Part shown: one piece after another, positions 48,239 to 58,198 of the stretch
How positions within the stretch are numbered: position 1 is the stretch's first letter
How the letters are laid out: each line of letters opens with the position of its first letter
Notes under the pieces: generated by a model
What the model saw: the letters and a program-made list of their open reading frames with translations, nothing else
What the model was told of the DNA's origin: nothing
Databases searched by the model: none
Program-made: the position numbers and the translations under genes
Assembly: GCA_028280415.1 (NCBI GenBank)
Contig: JANQLV010000038.1
Span: forward strand, 36,328-100,327
Length of the DNA: 64,000 nucleotides
Direction: 5' to 3'
Origin: Saprospiraceae bacterium
Lineage (GTDB): Bacteria > Bacteroidota > Bacteroidia > Chitinophagales > Saprospiraceae

Positions 48239-51200
48239 ATGCAAGAACCAAAAACTTACACACCAAATACCAATTTTGGGACGTATTCCTACATGCAACA
48301 ATTTTGTATGTATGTATTGATTTTTTTGTTTTCTGTCTCTTCTTATGCTCAAACAACTTTTGAAGGAGGGGATATTGCTATATTGGGAGTAAATGCAAAT
48401 AATAATACCTGTAGTGGAGCCAGCGGCTCGGGAGAAGATGTTATCACTTTTGTCACTTTCAAGGACCTGAACAACGGCACACAAATAGATTTTACAGATA
48501 ATGGATGGGAAAGGGCCATGGCTAATAGATGGGGAGATTCGGAAGGAACACTACGATTTACTTATAGCGGAGGGGGAATTTTAGCAGGAACGAGTTTTGA
48601 TATCATATTCGGAGCAAATTTAGCTGCTACTCAGGCCAGTAATCCGAGTTGGACGATTAGCGATTTGAATAATGCACCGGTCGGTACTTTAAATATGAAT
48701 AGCGGTGGTGATCAACTATATATCATGCAGGACGGAACCTGGGATAATATGGGGATTACCGGAGATCACGATGCTACGTATACCGGAGGCCGGATACTTT
48801 ACGGATTTAATACGCGTACAGTTTGGGCAGCCGATGGTACTTCCCAACAATCTAATTTACATCCGGAGGTCGACCCTTGCTATTTTATGAATCCAACCGG
48901 GGGGACGACAAACTATACCAATTATACCGGTCCGATGACGCCCACTACACAACTCGAATGGATTAATCGAATTAGTAATCCTGCCAACTGGACTTCTTTC
49001 AATAATTGTACGGCTTATAACAATAATCCACCCCCCAGCGCACTCAGCATTGCACCAAGTGGTATGTCGATTGAGTGTGCAATCTGTAGTGGTTGTGGAA
49101 CAGTTAATGATATCCTGACTTTTAATCTTCCCACTACAGGCGGACCTTTTAATGTAGTTTACACCGATGGAACAAATGATTTCAATTTGAATAACATTAA
49201 TGACCTACATACGGTCAATGTTAGTGTAAGTGCGACGACGACTTATTCTCTGGTATCCGTCACGGATATAAACGGTTGTCCTGTGTTTTCAAATTTTGAT
49301 GGTGAGGCTACTATTTCCTTAACGGGAAGCGGAGGGACAGCCAGTATTACCGGAGGTGGCGTAATATGTACCGGCGATTGCTCAGATATTACCATTAATG
49401 TAAGCGGGGGGCAAGCGCCATACGATGTAGAAATGGAACTGGATTTTCCACCGTTTGTAAACAATTTCCAGTTTGATGTAAGCATGCCTACCACCAATCT
49501 TAATCTTACAATTTGTGTGGATGGGTTGCTGCCTGATTACGATGCCGCTACCAATACCCTGACTATTCCGGATTTTATTGGTAATAATGTAACCATCAGT
49601 TTGATCTCCGTTACGGATAATGCCGGATGTGTCGGTACAATTGGTGGTACTCCATTAAATTTTGATATTCAACAAACACCAACAGCCAATCCAGCCGGTC
49701 CTTTACAGGAATGTGATAATGGAAGTGGTCAGGCAAGTTTTGATCTTTCTTCTTTGAATAATACCGTCAATGGCGGTTCGGGAAATACGGTTAACTGGTT
49801 TATGGATATGGCCACGACTTTACCGATTAATACCCCCGGAAACTATGTAACCGGCAGTACCACTGTTTATGCTACTACTACTTTGGGTGATTGTGATTCC
49901 GATCCGGTTGCAGTGACCTTAACCGTAACACCAAGCCCAACTGCTAATCCGACTTCGGCACAAGCTTGTGCAGATGGCTCCGGTTTTGCAGTTTTCGATT
50001 TAACGACACTAGATGCTGCTGTTAATGGAGGAAGTGGTAATACAGTAAGCTGGTATCTGGATATCAATGGGAGCACCCTCGTACCGAATCCTAGTAATTT
50101 CAATACCAATGGTACTACGGTTTATGCAACTGTGAGTGCCGGTATCTGTGAATCCGGAACTGTTGCAGTAATACTTACTGTAAATCCGGCTCCAATAGCT
50201 AATCCGGCCAATGCACAAGCCTGTGATGAAGGAAACGGATTCGCGACTTTCAATTTGACCGATTTAGATATTATAATAAACGGTGGGACCGGTAATCAGG
50301 TCAACTGGTATAGTGATCCGGCTGGTATCATTCCTATTGCAAATCCTGCTGCCTATATAAGCACCGGGGGCACAGTATACGCAGTTGTCAGCAATGGATT
50401 GTGTAGTAGTCCGGTTGTGGCAATTAACTTAAGTGTTGATCCCAGCCCAATAGCGAATACCAGTTCTCAAACAATCTGTGATGATGGTTCCGGCTCAGCT
50501 TCATTTAATTTGACTCTGATGGATAATATGGTTAATGGCGGAAGTGGCAATACGGTAAACTGGTATCTGGATGCAGCAACAAATTTAGCCGTTCCTAATC
50601 CTACTAACTTCATCAGCCCAAGTACTACGGTTTGGGCAACGGTTAGTAACGGGATTTGTAGCTCTACGCCAGTCGAAGTCTTTTTAATAGTATCACAGGC
50701 ACCATCCGCCTCCCCTACTACCGATCAAGCCTGTGATGATGGTACCGGCGTGGCAATTTTTAATTTGAATGACCTGAATAATATTGTAAATCAAGGAACA
50801 GGACTAGCCGTAAGCTGGTATTTTGACATGGCTGGTACGGCTCAAATACCTGACCCTGCCAATTATTCTGCCCCGGGTGGTTCCGTTTATGCAGCAGTAA
50901 GCGATGGCAATTGCAGTTCTCAAATTGTAGAAATTTTATTAACGGTCAATCCAAGTCCAACGGCAAACACAACAATGGCCGAAGCCTGTGACGATGGTAC
51001 CGGTACTGCCACATTCAATCTTACAGATTTAGATGAGATTATTAATGGGAACACCGGACTTGCGGTTAGCTGGTATTTTGATATAAATGGTAATTTTTCA
51101 ATTGCCGATCCTGCAAATTTTGATATTACCAACGATATCACTGTTTATGCCAATACCTCTAATGGGCTTTGTAGTTCGGAAATTGTAGCTATTCCTTTAA

Positions 51201-54200
51201 CGATAAACCCAATTCCTGCTGCAACTACTACTAGTGATCAAGCTTGTGATGAAGGCAATGGTACAGCTACTTTCGATTTGACTAGTTTAGAAAATGATAT
51301 CAATAATGGGACAGGTTATACCGTTAGCTGGTTTGAAGATATGTCAGCTAGTATAAGCATTAACAACCCTGCTAACTATACAAGCGGAACAAGCACCGTT
51401 TATGCTTATGTTAGTTTGGGAACTTGTAATTCCGAAATTGTGGCTATTGACCTTACGGTCAATGTTATTCCCGATGCCAATACAACCAGTACCGAAGCCT
51501 GCGATGAAGGCAATGGCACGGCCACTTTTGATCTAGATGCGCTTGTTGATGAAGTCAACGGAGGAAATGGAAATACAGTTTTATGGTACGAGGACAGCAA
51601 TGCAAATACTCCAATTTCCAGTCCCTATACCAGTGGAACAACAGATATTTATGCGATAGTTGATAATGGGAATTGTCAATCGGAAGTCGTAACAGTCTCT
51701 TTGAATATTTCAGATGCAGTTATTGCGAATCCTGCTGCCTTATCAGCCTGTGATGAAGGAAATGACCAAGCCAGTTTTGATTTAGATAGCTTAGAACCTA
51801 CCATAAATGGCGGGACGGCAAATGCTGTCAATTTCTTTGAAGACTTAGCAACTAGTATTCCTGTAAGTAGCCCTTATACTTCTGGCAGTGGAACAATCTA
51901 CGCAGTCGTCGGTGATGGAATTTGTGCATCTGCGCCAGTTGAAATTGAACTTACTGTAAATCCTATACCCGATGCAGCCCCTGCTTCTGATGAATTATGT
52001 GATGAAGGAGGTGGTATGGCTTCTTTTGATTTAACGTCGCTAGAGTCCACCGTAAATGCGGGTACAAATAATAATGTAAGCTGGTTTGAAGATATTAATG
52101 GAACGGTTCAAATTAATTCTCCTTATCAAACTGGATCAGCAATAATTTATGCGATTATAGATAATGGAAATTGTAGCTCCGTCGCTGTAGCAACTTCCTT
52201 GACGGTAAACGATCTACCAGATGCAAACCCCACTTCAGCCGATAATTGCGATCAGGGAAATGGAACCGCTTCTTTTGACTTAATCAGTTTAGAAAATACT
52301 ATTAATGGTGGAACAGCCAATACCGTTAACTTCTTTGAAGATGCCAATGCCACCATCCCGGTAGCTTCTCCTTTTAATACCACCTCTACTACTATTTACG
52401 CTGTAGTCGGTGATGGAAACTGTCTCTCGCAAGCTGTCGAAGTACAGCTCAATGTAGGCAGTACACCGAGTGCTAATCCTACTTCGGCCGATAACTGCGA
52501 TCAGGGAAATGGAACCGCTTCTTTTGACTTAAACGCTTTAGAAAATACTATTAATGGCGGAACGGCTAATACCGTTAACTTCTTTGAAGATGCCAATGCT
52601 ACCATCCCGGTAGCTTCTCCTTTTAATACCACCTCTACTACTATTTATGCCGTAGTTGGCGATGGAAACTGCCTCTCACAAGCCGTTGAAGTACAACTCA
52701 ATGTGGGCAGTACACCGAGTGCCAATCCCACTTCGGCCGATAACTGCGATCAGGGAAATGGAACCGCTTCTTTTGACTTAAACGCTTTAGAAAATACTAT
52801 TAATGGAGGGACGGCCAATTCCGTTAACTTCTTTGAAGATGCCAATGCTACTATTCCCATAACTTCTCCTTTTAATACTGCCTCCACTACCATTTACGCT
52901 GTAGTCGGTGATGGAAATTGTCTCTCGCAAGCCGTTGAAGTACAACTCAATGTAGGCAGTACACCGAGCGCAAATCCTACTTCGGCGGATAATTGCGATC
53001 AGGGAAATGGAACCGCGGATTTTGATTTAAACAGTTTAGAAAATACCATTAATGGCGGAACAGCCAATTCCGTTAACTTCTTTGAGGATAGCAATGCCAC
53101 CATTCCCGTAGCTTCTCCTTTTAATACTACCTCTACTACCATTTACGCTGTGGTCGGCGATGGGAACTGCCTCTCGCAAGCTGTTGAAGTACAACTCAAT
53201 GTGGGCAGTACACCGAGCGCAAATCCCACTTCGGCGGATAACTGCGATCAGGGAAATGGAACAGCCTCTTTTGACTTAAGCAGTTTAGAAAATACTATTA
53301 ATGGCGGAACAGCTAATACTGTCAACTTCTTTGAAGATGCCAATGCTACCATCCCGGTATCCTCCCCTTTTAATACCACCTCTACTACTATTTACGCAGT
53401 CGTCGGTGATGGAAACTGTCTCTCGCAAGCCGTTGAAGTACAACTCAATGTGGGGAGCACACCGAGCGCAAATCCCACTTCGGCGGATAACTGCGATCAG
53501 GGAAATGGAACAGCCTCTTTTGATTTAAGCAGTTTAGAAAATACTATCAATGGCGGAACAGCTAATACTGTTAACTTCTTTGAAGATGCCAATGCCACCA
53601 TCCCGGTAGCTTCTCCTTTTAATACTACCTCTACTACTATTTATGCCGTAGTTGGCGATGGAAACTGCCTTTCACAAGCCGTTGAAGTACAGCTCAATGT
53701 AGGTAGTGCACCGAGTGCTAATCCTACTTCGGCCGATAATTGTGATCAGGGAAATGGAACAGCCTCTTTTGACTTAAGCAGTTTAGAAAATACTATCAAC
53801 GGAGGGACGGCTAATACCGTTAACTTCTTTGAAGATGCCAATGCTACCATCCCGGTAGCTACTCCTTTTAATACTGCTTCCACTACTATTTACGCAGTCG
53901 TCGGTGATGGAAACTGTCTCTCACAGGCCGTTGAAGTACAACTCAATGTAGGCAGTACACCAAGCGCAAATCCTACTTCGGCGGATAACTGCGATCAGGG
54001 AAATGGAACCGCTTCTTTTGATTTAAACTCTTTAGAAAATACTATCAATGGCGGAACAGCCAATTCCGTTAACTTCTTTGAAGATGCCAATGCTACTATC
54101 CCGGTAGCTTCTCCTTTTAATACTGCTTCCACTACTATTTATGCCGTAGTCGGCGATGGAAACTGTCTCTCACAAGCTGTTGAAGTACAGCTTAATGTGG

Positions 54201-56905
54201 GCAGTACACCGAGCGCAAATCCCACTTCGGCGGATAATTGTGATCAGGGAAATGGAACCGCCTCTTTTGACTTAAACAGTTTGGAAGCTACTATCAACGG
54301 TGGAACAGCTAATACCGTTAATTTCTTTGAAGATGCCAATGCTACCATCCCGGTAGCTTCCCCTTTTAATACGCCTTCCACGACTATCTATGCTGTAGTT
54401 GGCGATGGAAACTGCCTCTCACAAGCTGTTGAAGTACAGCTCAATGTGGGGAGCACACCTACCGCCAATCCCACTTCGGCGGATAACTGTGATCAGGGAA
54501 ATGGAACCGCTTCTTTTGATTTAAACAGTTTAGAAAATACTATTAATGGCGGAACAGCTAATACTGTTAACTTCTTTGAAGATGTTAATGCTACCATCCC
54601 GGTAGCTTCCCCTTTTAATACGCCTTCCACGACTATTTATGCCGTAGTTGGCGATGGAAACTGTCTTTCACAAGCTGTCGAAGTACAGCTCAATGTGGGC
54701 AGTACACCGAGCGCAAATCCCACTTCGGCCGATAATTGTGATCAGGGAAATGGAACCGCTTCTTTTGACTTAAACGCTTTAGAAGCCACTATCAATGGTG
54801 GAACAGCTAATTCCGTTAACTTCTTTGAAGATGCCAATGCTACCATGCCCGTTTCCTCCCCTTTTAATACTGCCTCTACTACTATCTATGCTGTAGTCGG
54901 CGATGGGAACTGTCTCTCGCAAGCCGTTGAAGTACAGCTTAATGTGGGGAATACGCCGAGCGCAAATCCCACTTCGGCCGATAACTGCGATCAGGGAAAT
55001 GGAACAGCGGATTTTGACTTAAGCGCTTTAGAAAATACTATCAATGGCGGAACAGCCAATTCCGTTAACTTCTTTGAAGATGCCAATGCTACCATCCCGG
55101 TAGCTTCCCCTTTTAATACTGCTTCCACTACTATTTATGCTGTAGTTGGCGATGGAAACTGTCTCTCACAAGCCGTCGAAGTACAACTCAATGTTGATGC
55201 AATTCCAACTGCGAATACAGCTTCATTGGAAACCTGTACCACAGGAGGAGCCATTGGAGAATTCAATCTTGCAACAGTAGAAAATGAGATCAATAGTGGT
55301 AGCGGAAATATGGTAAACTGGTATGAAGATATTAATGCAACTATGCCAATTAATGATCTCAACTACACTTCTTTTGCCGGAACGATTTATGCGGAGGTTG
55401 AGAACTCAGCAGGTTGTGTATCAGAACTAGTAGCTGTTTCTCTATTTATTTTATTACCCTCTGAATCCAATTATGCCGAGCAGCTCTGTGAAGGAGAAAG
55501 CGTAACAATAAATGGTACGGTTTACGACATCAATAATCCTTTTGGTACAGAGACAATTGTTGGAGCTGCATCAAATGGTTGTGATAGTATTGTTTCCGTA
55601 GCACTTAATTATTACGAGCCGGTATTCGGAAGTATAAGTGGATCGACTATAATCTGTGACGGACAAAATACTACCCTCACTTTCAATTTATCGGGTGCAA
55701 ACACCTTTAATGTACTTTATACAGACGGGATAAATGGCAATATTTTGCTACCTGATATTTCAGACGGGCATAGTATTATTGTAAGTCCTTCTATAACGAC
55801 TACCTACACACTGCTTTACGTTGAGGGAATTGGTATTCCTTGTACACCAACGCTGCCTAGCAGCGAGGCAACGATAACCATAACAAATATTTCCAGTGAT
55901 ATTCAGCTGTTATCAGATTATAATGGATTTGCTGTAAGTTGTAATGGAGCAGAAGATGGAAGCATAGAAGTTAGTTCGCCGGATGGTCAAGCTCCATTTA
56001 GTTATCAATGGGATAATGGAGCGAATACGTCCGTTCTAAATGAAATAGCCGCAGGAAGTTATACCGTAACGCTTACCGATGCAAACGGTTGTACTACACA
56101 GAATAGTATTAGTCTTAATGAGCCGCCATTAATTACAGCTGAACTTACTAGCCTCACTCCTTCCTGTTTTGGTGAAGATGATGGTGCAATTATAATAGAT
56201 ACTATTCAAGGACCGGATGGTCCTTTCGAATACTCTCTGGACGGTAATACTTTTTCACCAGCAATTAGCTTTCCCTTAGTTATACCAGCTATGAATCCCG
56301 GTAATTATACATTAACCATTCAGGATATTAGTGATTGCCTTGTCAATGAAGAACTAATCATTAATACGCCAATCGAATATCAGGTTAACTTAGGAGAGGA
56401 TATTACAATAAACCTGGGTGATAGTATTCAATTAGAAGCAATACCTAATTTTAATGCAATGATTATTAATTGGGATCAAGCTGAAACGAGCTGTTGGGAT
56501 TGTCTTGATCCTTTTGTCCAGCCAGTTATTACAAGCAATTATACCATTACAGTCTCCGATACTTTAGGATGTAGTGCAACGGATGATATTATTGTATATG
56601 TAAAAAAAGATCGCAATGTTTTTATCCCTACTGCATTTAGTCCCAACGATGATGGCGCTAATGATATTTTTTATATAAATACAGATCAAAGTGTAGTTAA
56701 TATTTCTACTTTCCGAATTTTTAATCGCTGGGGAGAAACCATCTTTTCAAAAAACAACATTCTTCCCAATACTCCTTCTGAAGGCTGGGACGGTACATTT
56801 AAAAACAAGGAATTAAATCCCGGAGTATTTATTTATTTAATTGAAATAGAGTTTGCAGACGGGCGAACTGAATTATATAAAGGCGACATCACTTTATTAA
56901 AATAG
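48239..56905 (+). CDS. Giant repeat adhesin with T9SS type B (gliding-motility-type) C-terminal domain
   Basis: 2888 residues from the ATG at 48239; the ATG at 48293, just before the hydrophobic MQQFCMYVLIFLFSVSSYAQ, is an equally good start. The N-terminal domain (GDIAILGVNAN..VTFKDLNNGTQIDFTDNGW) is a beta module of about 220 residues. From about residue 480, 23 repeats of 80-85 residues follow, each with ACDxGNGxAxFDL, INGGxxNxVxWxxD and TxYAxVxxGxCxSxxVxVxLxV: ten divergent units, twelve near-identical ones, one divergent. A SprB repeat comes next (SCNGAEDGSIEVSSPDG..SYTVTLTDANGC). The end is a type B sorting domain: FIPTAFSPNDDGANDIF, FNRWGETIF, GWDGTFKNKELNPGVFIYLIEI. It is probably a long filamentous surface adhesin. 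Confidence 0.9.
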   Translation: MQEPKTYTPNTNFGTYSYMQQFCMYVLIFLFSVSSYAQTTFEGGDIAILGVNANNNTCSGASGSGEDVITFVTFKDLNNGTQIDFTDNGWERAMANRWGDSEGTLRFTYSGGGILAGTSFDIIFGANLAATQASNPSWTISDLNNAPVGTLNMNSGGDQLYIMQDGTWDNMGITGDHDATYTGGRILYGFNTRTVWAADGTSQQSNLHPEVDPCYFMNPTGGTTNYTNYTGPMTPTTQLEWINRISNPANWTSFNNCTAYNNNPPPSALSIAPSGMSIECAICSGCGTVNDILTFNLPTTGGPFNVVYTDGTNDFNLNNINDLHTVNVSVSATTTYSLVSVTDINGCPVFSNFDGEATISLTGSGGTASITGGGVICTGDCSDITINVSGGQAPYDVEMELDFPPFVNNFQFDVSMPTTNLNLTICVDGLLPDYDAATNTLTIPDFIGNNVTISLISVTDNAGCVGTIGGTPLNFDIQQTPTANPAGPLQECDNGSGQASFDLSSLNNTVNGGSGNTVNWFMDMATTLPINTPGNYVTGSTTVYATTTLGDCDSDPVAVTLTVTPSPTANPTSAQACADGSGFAVFDLTTLDAAVNGGSGNTVSWYLDINGSTLVPNPSNFNTNGTTVYATVSAGICESGTVAVILTVNPAPIANPANAQACDEGNGFATFNLTDLDIIINGGTGNQVNWYSDPAGIIPIANPAAYISTGGTVYAVVSNGLCSSPVVAINLSVDPSPIANTSSQTICDDGSGSASFNLTLMDNMVNGGSGNTVNWYLDAATNLAVPNPTNFISPSTTVWATVSNGICSSTPVEVFLIVSQAPSASPTTDQACDDGTGVAIFNLNDLNNIVNQGTGLAVSWYFDMAGTAQIPDPANYSAPGGSVYAAVSDGNCSSQIVEILLTVNPSPTANTTMAEACDDGTGTATFNLTDLDEIINGNTGLAVSWYFDINGNFSIADPANFDITNDITVYANTSNGLCSSEIVAIPLTINPIPAATTTSDQACDEGNGTATFDLTSLENDINNGTGYTVSWFEDMSASISINNPANYTSGTSTVYAYVSLGTCNSEIVAIDLTVNVIPDANTTSTEACDEGNGTATFDLDALVDEVNGGNGNTVLWYEDSNANTPISSPYTSGTTDIYAIVDNGNCQSEVVTVSLNISDAVIANPAALSACDEGNDQASFDLDSLEPTINGGTANAVNFFEDLATSIPVSSPYTSGSGTIYAVVGDGICASAPVEIELTVNPIPDAAPASDELCDEGGGMASFDLTSLESTVNAGTNNNVSWFEDINGTVQINSPYQTGSAIIYAIIDNGNCSSVAVATSLTVNDLPDANPTSADNCDQGNGTASFDLISLENTINGGTANTVNFFEDANATIPVASPFNTTSTTIYAVVGDGNCLSQAVEVQLNVGSTPSANPTSADNCDQGNGTASFDLNALENTINGGTANTVNFFEDANATIPVASPFNTTSTTIYAVVGDGNCLSQAVEVQLNVGSTPSANPTSADNCDQGNGTASFDLNALENTINGGTANSVNFFEDANATIPITSPFNTASTTIYAVVGDGNCLSQAVEVQLNVGSTPSANPTSADNCDQGNGTADFDLNSLENTINGGTANSVNFFEDSNATIPVASPFNTTSTTIYAVVGDGNCLSQAVEVQLNVGSTPSANPTSADNCDQGNGTASFDLSSLENTINGGTANTVNFFEDANATIPVSSPFNTTSTTIYAVVGDGNCLSQAVEVQLNVGSTPSANPTSADNCDQGNGTASFDLSSLENTINGGTANTVNFFEDANATIPVASPFNTTSTTIYAVVGDGNCLSQAVEVQLNVGSAPSANPTSADNCDQGNGTASFDLSSLENTINGGTANTVNFFEDANATIPVATPFNTASTTIYAVVGDGNCLSQAVEVQLNVGSTPSANPTSADNCDQGNGTASFDLNSLENTINGGTANSVNFFEDANATIPVASPFNTASTTIYAVVGDGNCLSQAVEVQLNVGSTPSANPTSADNCDQGNGTASFDLNSLEATINGGTANTVNFFEDANATIPVASPFNTPSTTIYAVVGDGNCLSQAVEVQLNVGSTPTANPTSADNCDQGNGTASFDLNSLENTINGGTANTVNFFEDVNATIPVASPFNTPSTTIYAVVGDGNCLSQAVEVQLNVGSTPSANPTSADNCDQGNGTASFDLNALEATINGGTANSVNFFEDANATMPVSSPFNTASTTIYAVVGDGNCLSQAVEVQLNVGNTPSANPTSADNCDQGNGTADFDLSALENTINGGTANSVNFFEDANATIPVASPFNTASTTIYAVVGDGNCLSQAVEVQLNVDAIPTANTASLETCTTGGAIGEFNLATVENEINSGSGNMVNWYEDINATMPINDLNYTSFAGTIYAEVENSAGCVSELVAVSLFILLPSESNYAEQLCEGESVTINGTVYDINNPFGTETIVGAASNGCDSIVSVALNYYEPVFGSISGSTIICDGQNTTLTFNLSGANTFNVLYTDGINGNILLPDISDGHSIIVSPSITTTYTLLYVEGIGIPCTPTLPSSEATITITNISSDIQLLSDYNGFAVSCNGAEDGSIEVSSPDGQAPFSYQWDNGANTSVLNEIAAGSYTVTLTDANGCTTQNSISLNEPPLITAELTSLTPSCFGEDDGAIIIDTIQGPDGPFEYSLDGNTFSPAISFPLVIPAMNPGNYTLTIQDISDCLVNEELIINTPIEYQVNLGEDITINLGDSIQLEAIPNFNAMIINWDQAETSCWDCLDPFVQPVITSNYTITVSDTLGCSATDDIIVYVKKDRNVFIPTAFSPNDDGANDIFYINTDQSVVNISTFRIFNRWGETIFSKNNILPNTPSEGWDGTFKNKELNPGVFIYLIEIEFADGRTELYKGDITLLK
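52226..55213 (+). repeat. Twelve tandem 249-bp units
   Basis: Units start at AACCCCACTTCAGCC (52226) and recur every 249 bases (83 codons) with no length change up to 55213. Each encodes NPTSADNCDQGNGTA and its following segment. Differences are mostly synonymous or limited to a few positions (NAL/SSL/NSL; VAS/VSS/ITS; FNTTS/FNTAS/FNTPS), which indicates recent expansion or gene conversion. Confidence 0.97.
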
Positions 56906-57256
56906 CAATAGACTTTATTTTGATGATCATTTCATCAAAATTATTCTTTGATTAAGAATAAAAAACATACTTACTTTTTCAATTAAGCAAACTATAAACA
57001 TTCGATACTGTTGTATAAAAGTATTTTTAGACACTGAAAATCACCGAGCAAGTGCAGCGTTTCACAGAACACTGAATAATATTGATTTACAGTGTTTTAG
57101 CTTCAAAATCAGAGCTTATTTTTTATAGTTTTATAAAAAACATGTTTTATTGAAGCATAGTACTTACTGTTCCAAGCGAAGGTTGTGTCCAAAAAATTAC
57201 CGAAGGGGTTAAATTATTTTGACACTTAATAATTGAAAAACTATTATTTCTGCTTA
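56906..57256. other. Intergenic region with hairpin after the adhesin gene
   Basis: A hairpin ATTTTGATG / CATCAAAAT (56917-56941) follows the adhesin stop by 11 bases and is a likely terminator. The rest is AT-rich, with TTTTATAGTTTTATAAAAAA near 57121-57140. No clear promoter box and no gene. Confidence 0.5.
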
Positions 57257-58159
57257 ATGCTAAAAATTGCATTTTCTCCAATTTACAAATACAAACTTCC
57301 GGAAGGCCATCGTTTTCCAATGATCAAATATGAATTAATTCCCGAGCAATTAATTTATGAAGGAACTATTTCTGAAAGCAATTTATTCCATCCAAAAGCA
57401 GCGAGTGAAGAAATCATTTTGGCTACTCATACTCTGAAATACTGGCATAAATTAAAACACTTGACACTAGATAAAAAAGAAATTCGAAAAATCGGTTTTC
57501 CAGTTAGCGAAGCATTGATCACCAGAGGTACACATATTTCTCATGGAACCATCGAATGCGCTCTTTTTGCACAACAATACGGAATCGCTATGAATATTGC
57601 CGGGGGCACGCACCATGCTTTTACAGACCGGGGAGAAGGTTTTTGCCTCCTAAACGATATTGCTATTGCTGCCCATTATTTACTCAACCATAAACTGGCA
57701 AAAAAAATCCTGATTGTAGACCTCGACGTACACCAGGGAAATGGAACCGCTAAAATTTTTGAAGCCGATCCCAGGGTTTTTACTTTTAGTATGCATGGCG
57801 CAAAAAACTATCCAACTAAAAAAGAAAACTCCGACCTGGATATTGGAATGCCGGATAAAACCGAAGACAGTCCCTATTTACAAAAACTATATGCTGTTTT
57901 ACCCGCATTAATTGATCAAGTCGAGCCCGACTTCATTTTTTACCTCTCCGGTGTAGATGTATTAGCAACAGATAAACTCGGCCGCCTCAGTCTTAGCATG
58001 GAAGGTTGTAGAAAAAGAGATGCTTTTGTATTTGAGCAATGCAAGAAAAACAAAATTCCCGTCGCTGTAAGTATGGGCGGAGGATACTCGGAGCGCATCG
58101 CACATATTGTAGAGGCACATGCCAATACTTTTCGCCTGGCTCAAGAGATTTATTTTTAA
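57257..58159 (+). CDS. Histone-deacetylase-family amidohydrolase
   Basis: 300 residues from the ATG at 57257; a TTG at 57233 would add eight residues. Family landmarks are complete: GGTHHAF with the His119-His120 pair, DLDVHQGNGT with zinc ligands Asp157 and His159, the third ligand Asp234 in SGVDVLATD, and the catalytic Tyr in GGGYSER. These zinc enzymes remove acetyl or related acyl groups from lysine, polyamines or acetoin-type substrates. The short length and the LPEGHRFPMIKY opening fit the bacterial AcuC/class IV-like group. The substrate is not predictable. priA follows 39 bases downstream on the same strand, so the two may form an operon. Confidence 0.93.
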   Translation: MLKIAFSPIYKYKLPEGHRFPMIKYELIPEQLIYEGTISESNLFHPKAASEEIILATHTLKYWHKLKHLTLDKKEIRKIGFPVSEALITRGTHISHGTIECALFAQQYGIAMNIAGGTHHAFTDRGEGFCLLNDIAIAAHYLLNHKLAKKILIVDLDVHQGNGTAKIFEADPRVFTFSMHGAKNYPTKKENSDLDIGMPDKTEDSPYLQKLYAVLPALIDQVEPDFIFYLSGVDVLATDKLGRLSLSMEGCRKRDAFVFEQCKKNKIPVAVSMGGGYSERIAHIVEAHANTFRLAQEIYF

Positions 58160-58198
58160 AAATGCTGTACTTTTACGATTAAATAATCAAAGGTCATT

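Noticed and set aside
52226..55213. Possible CRISPR-like array
   Set aside because: Units are contiguous 249-bp in-frame coding repeats without unique spacers.
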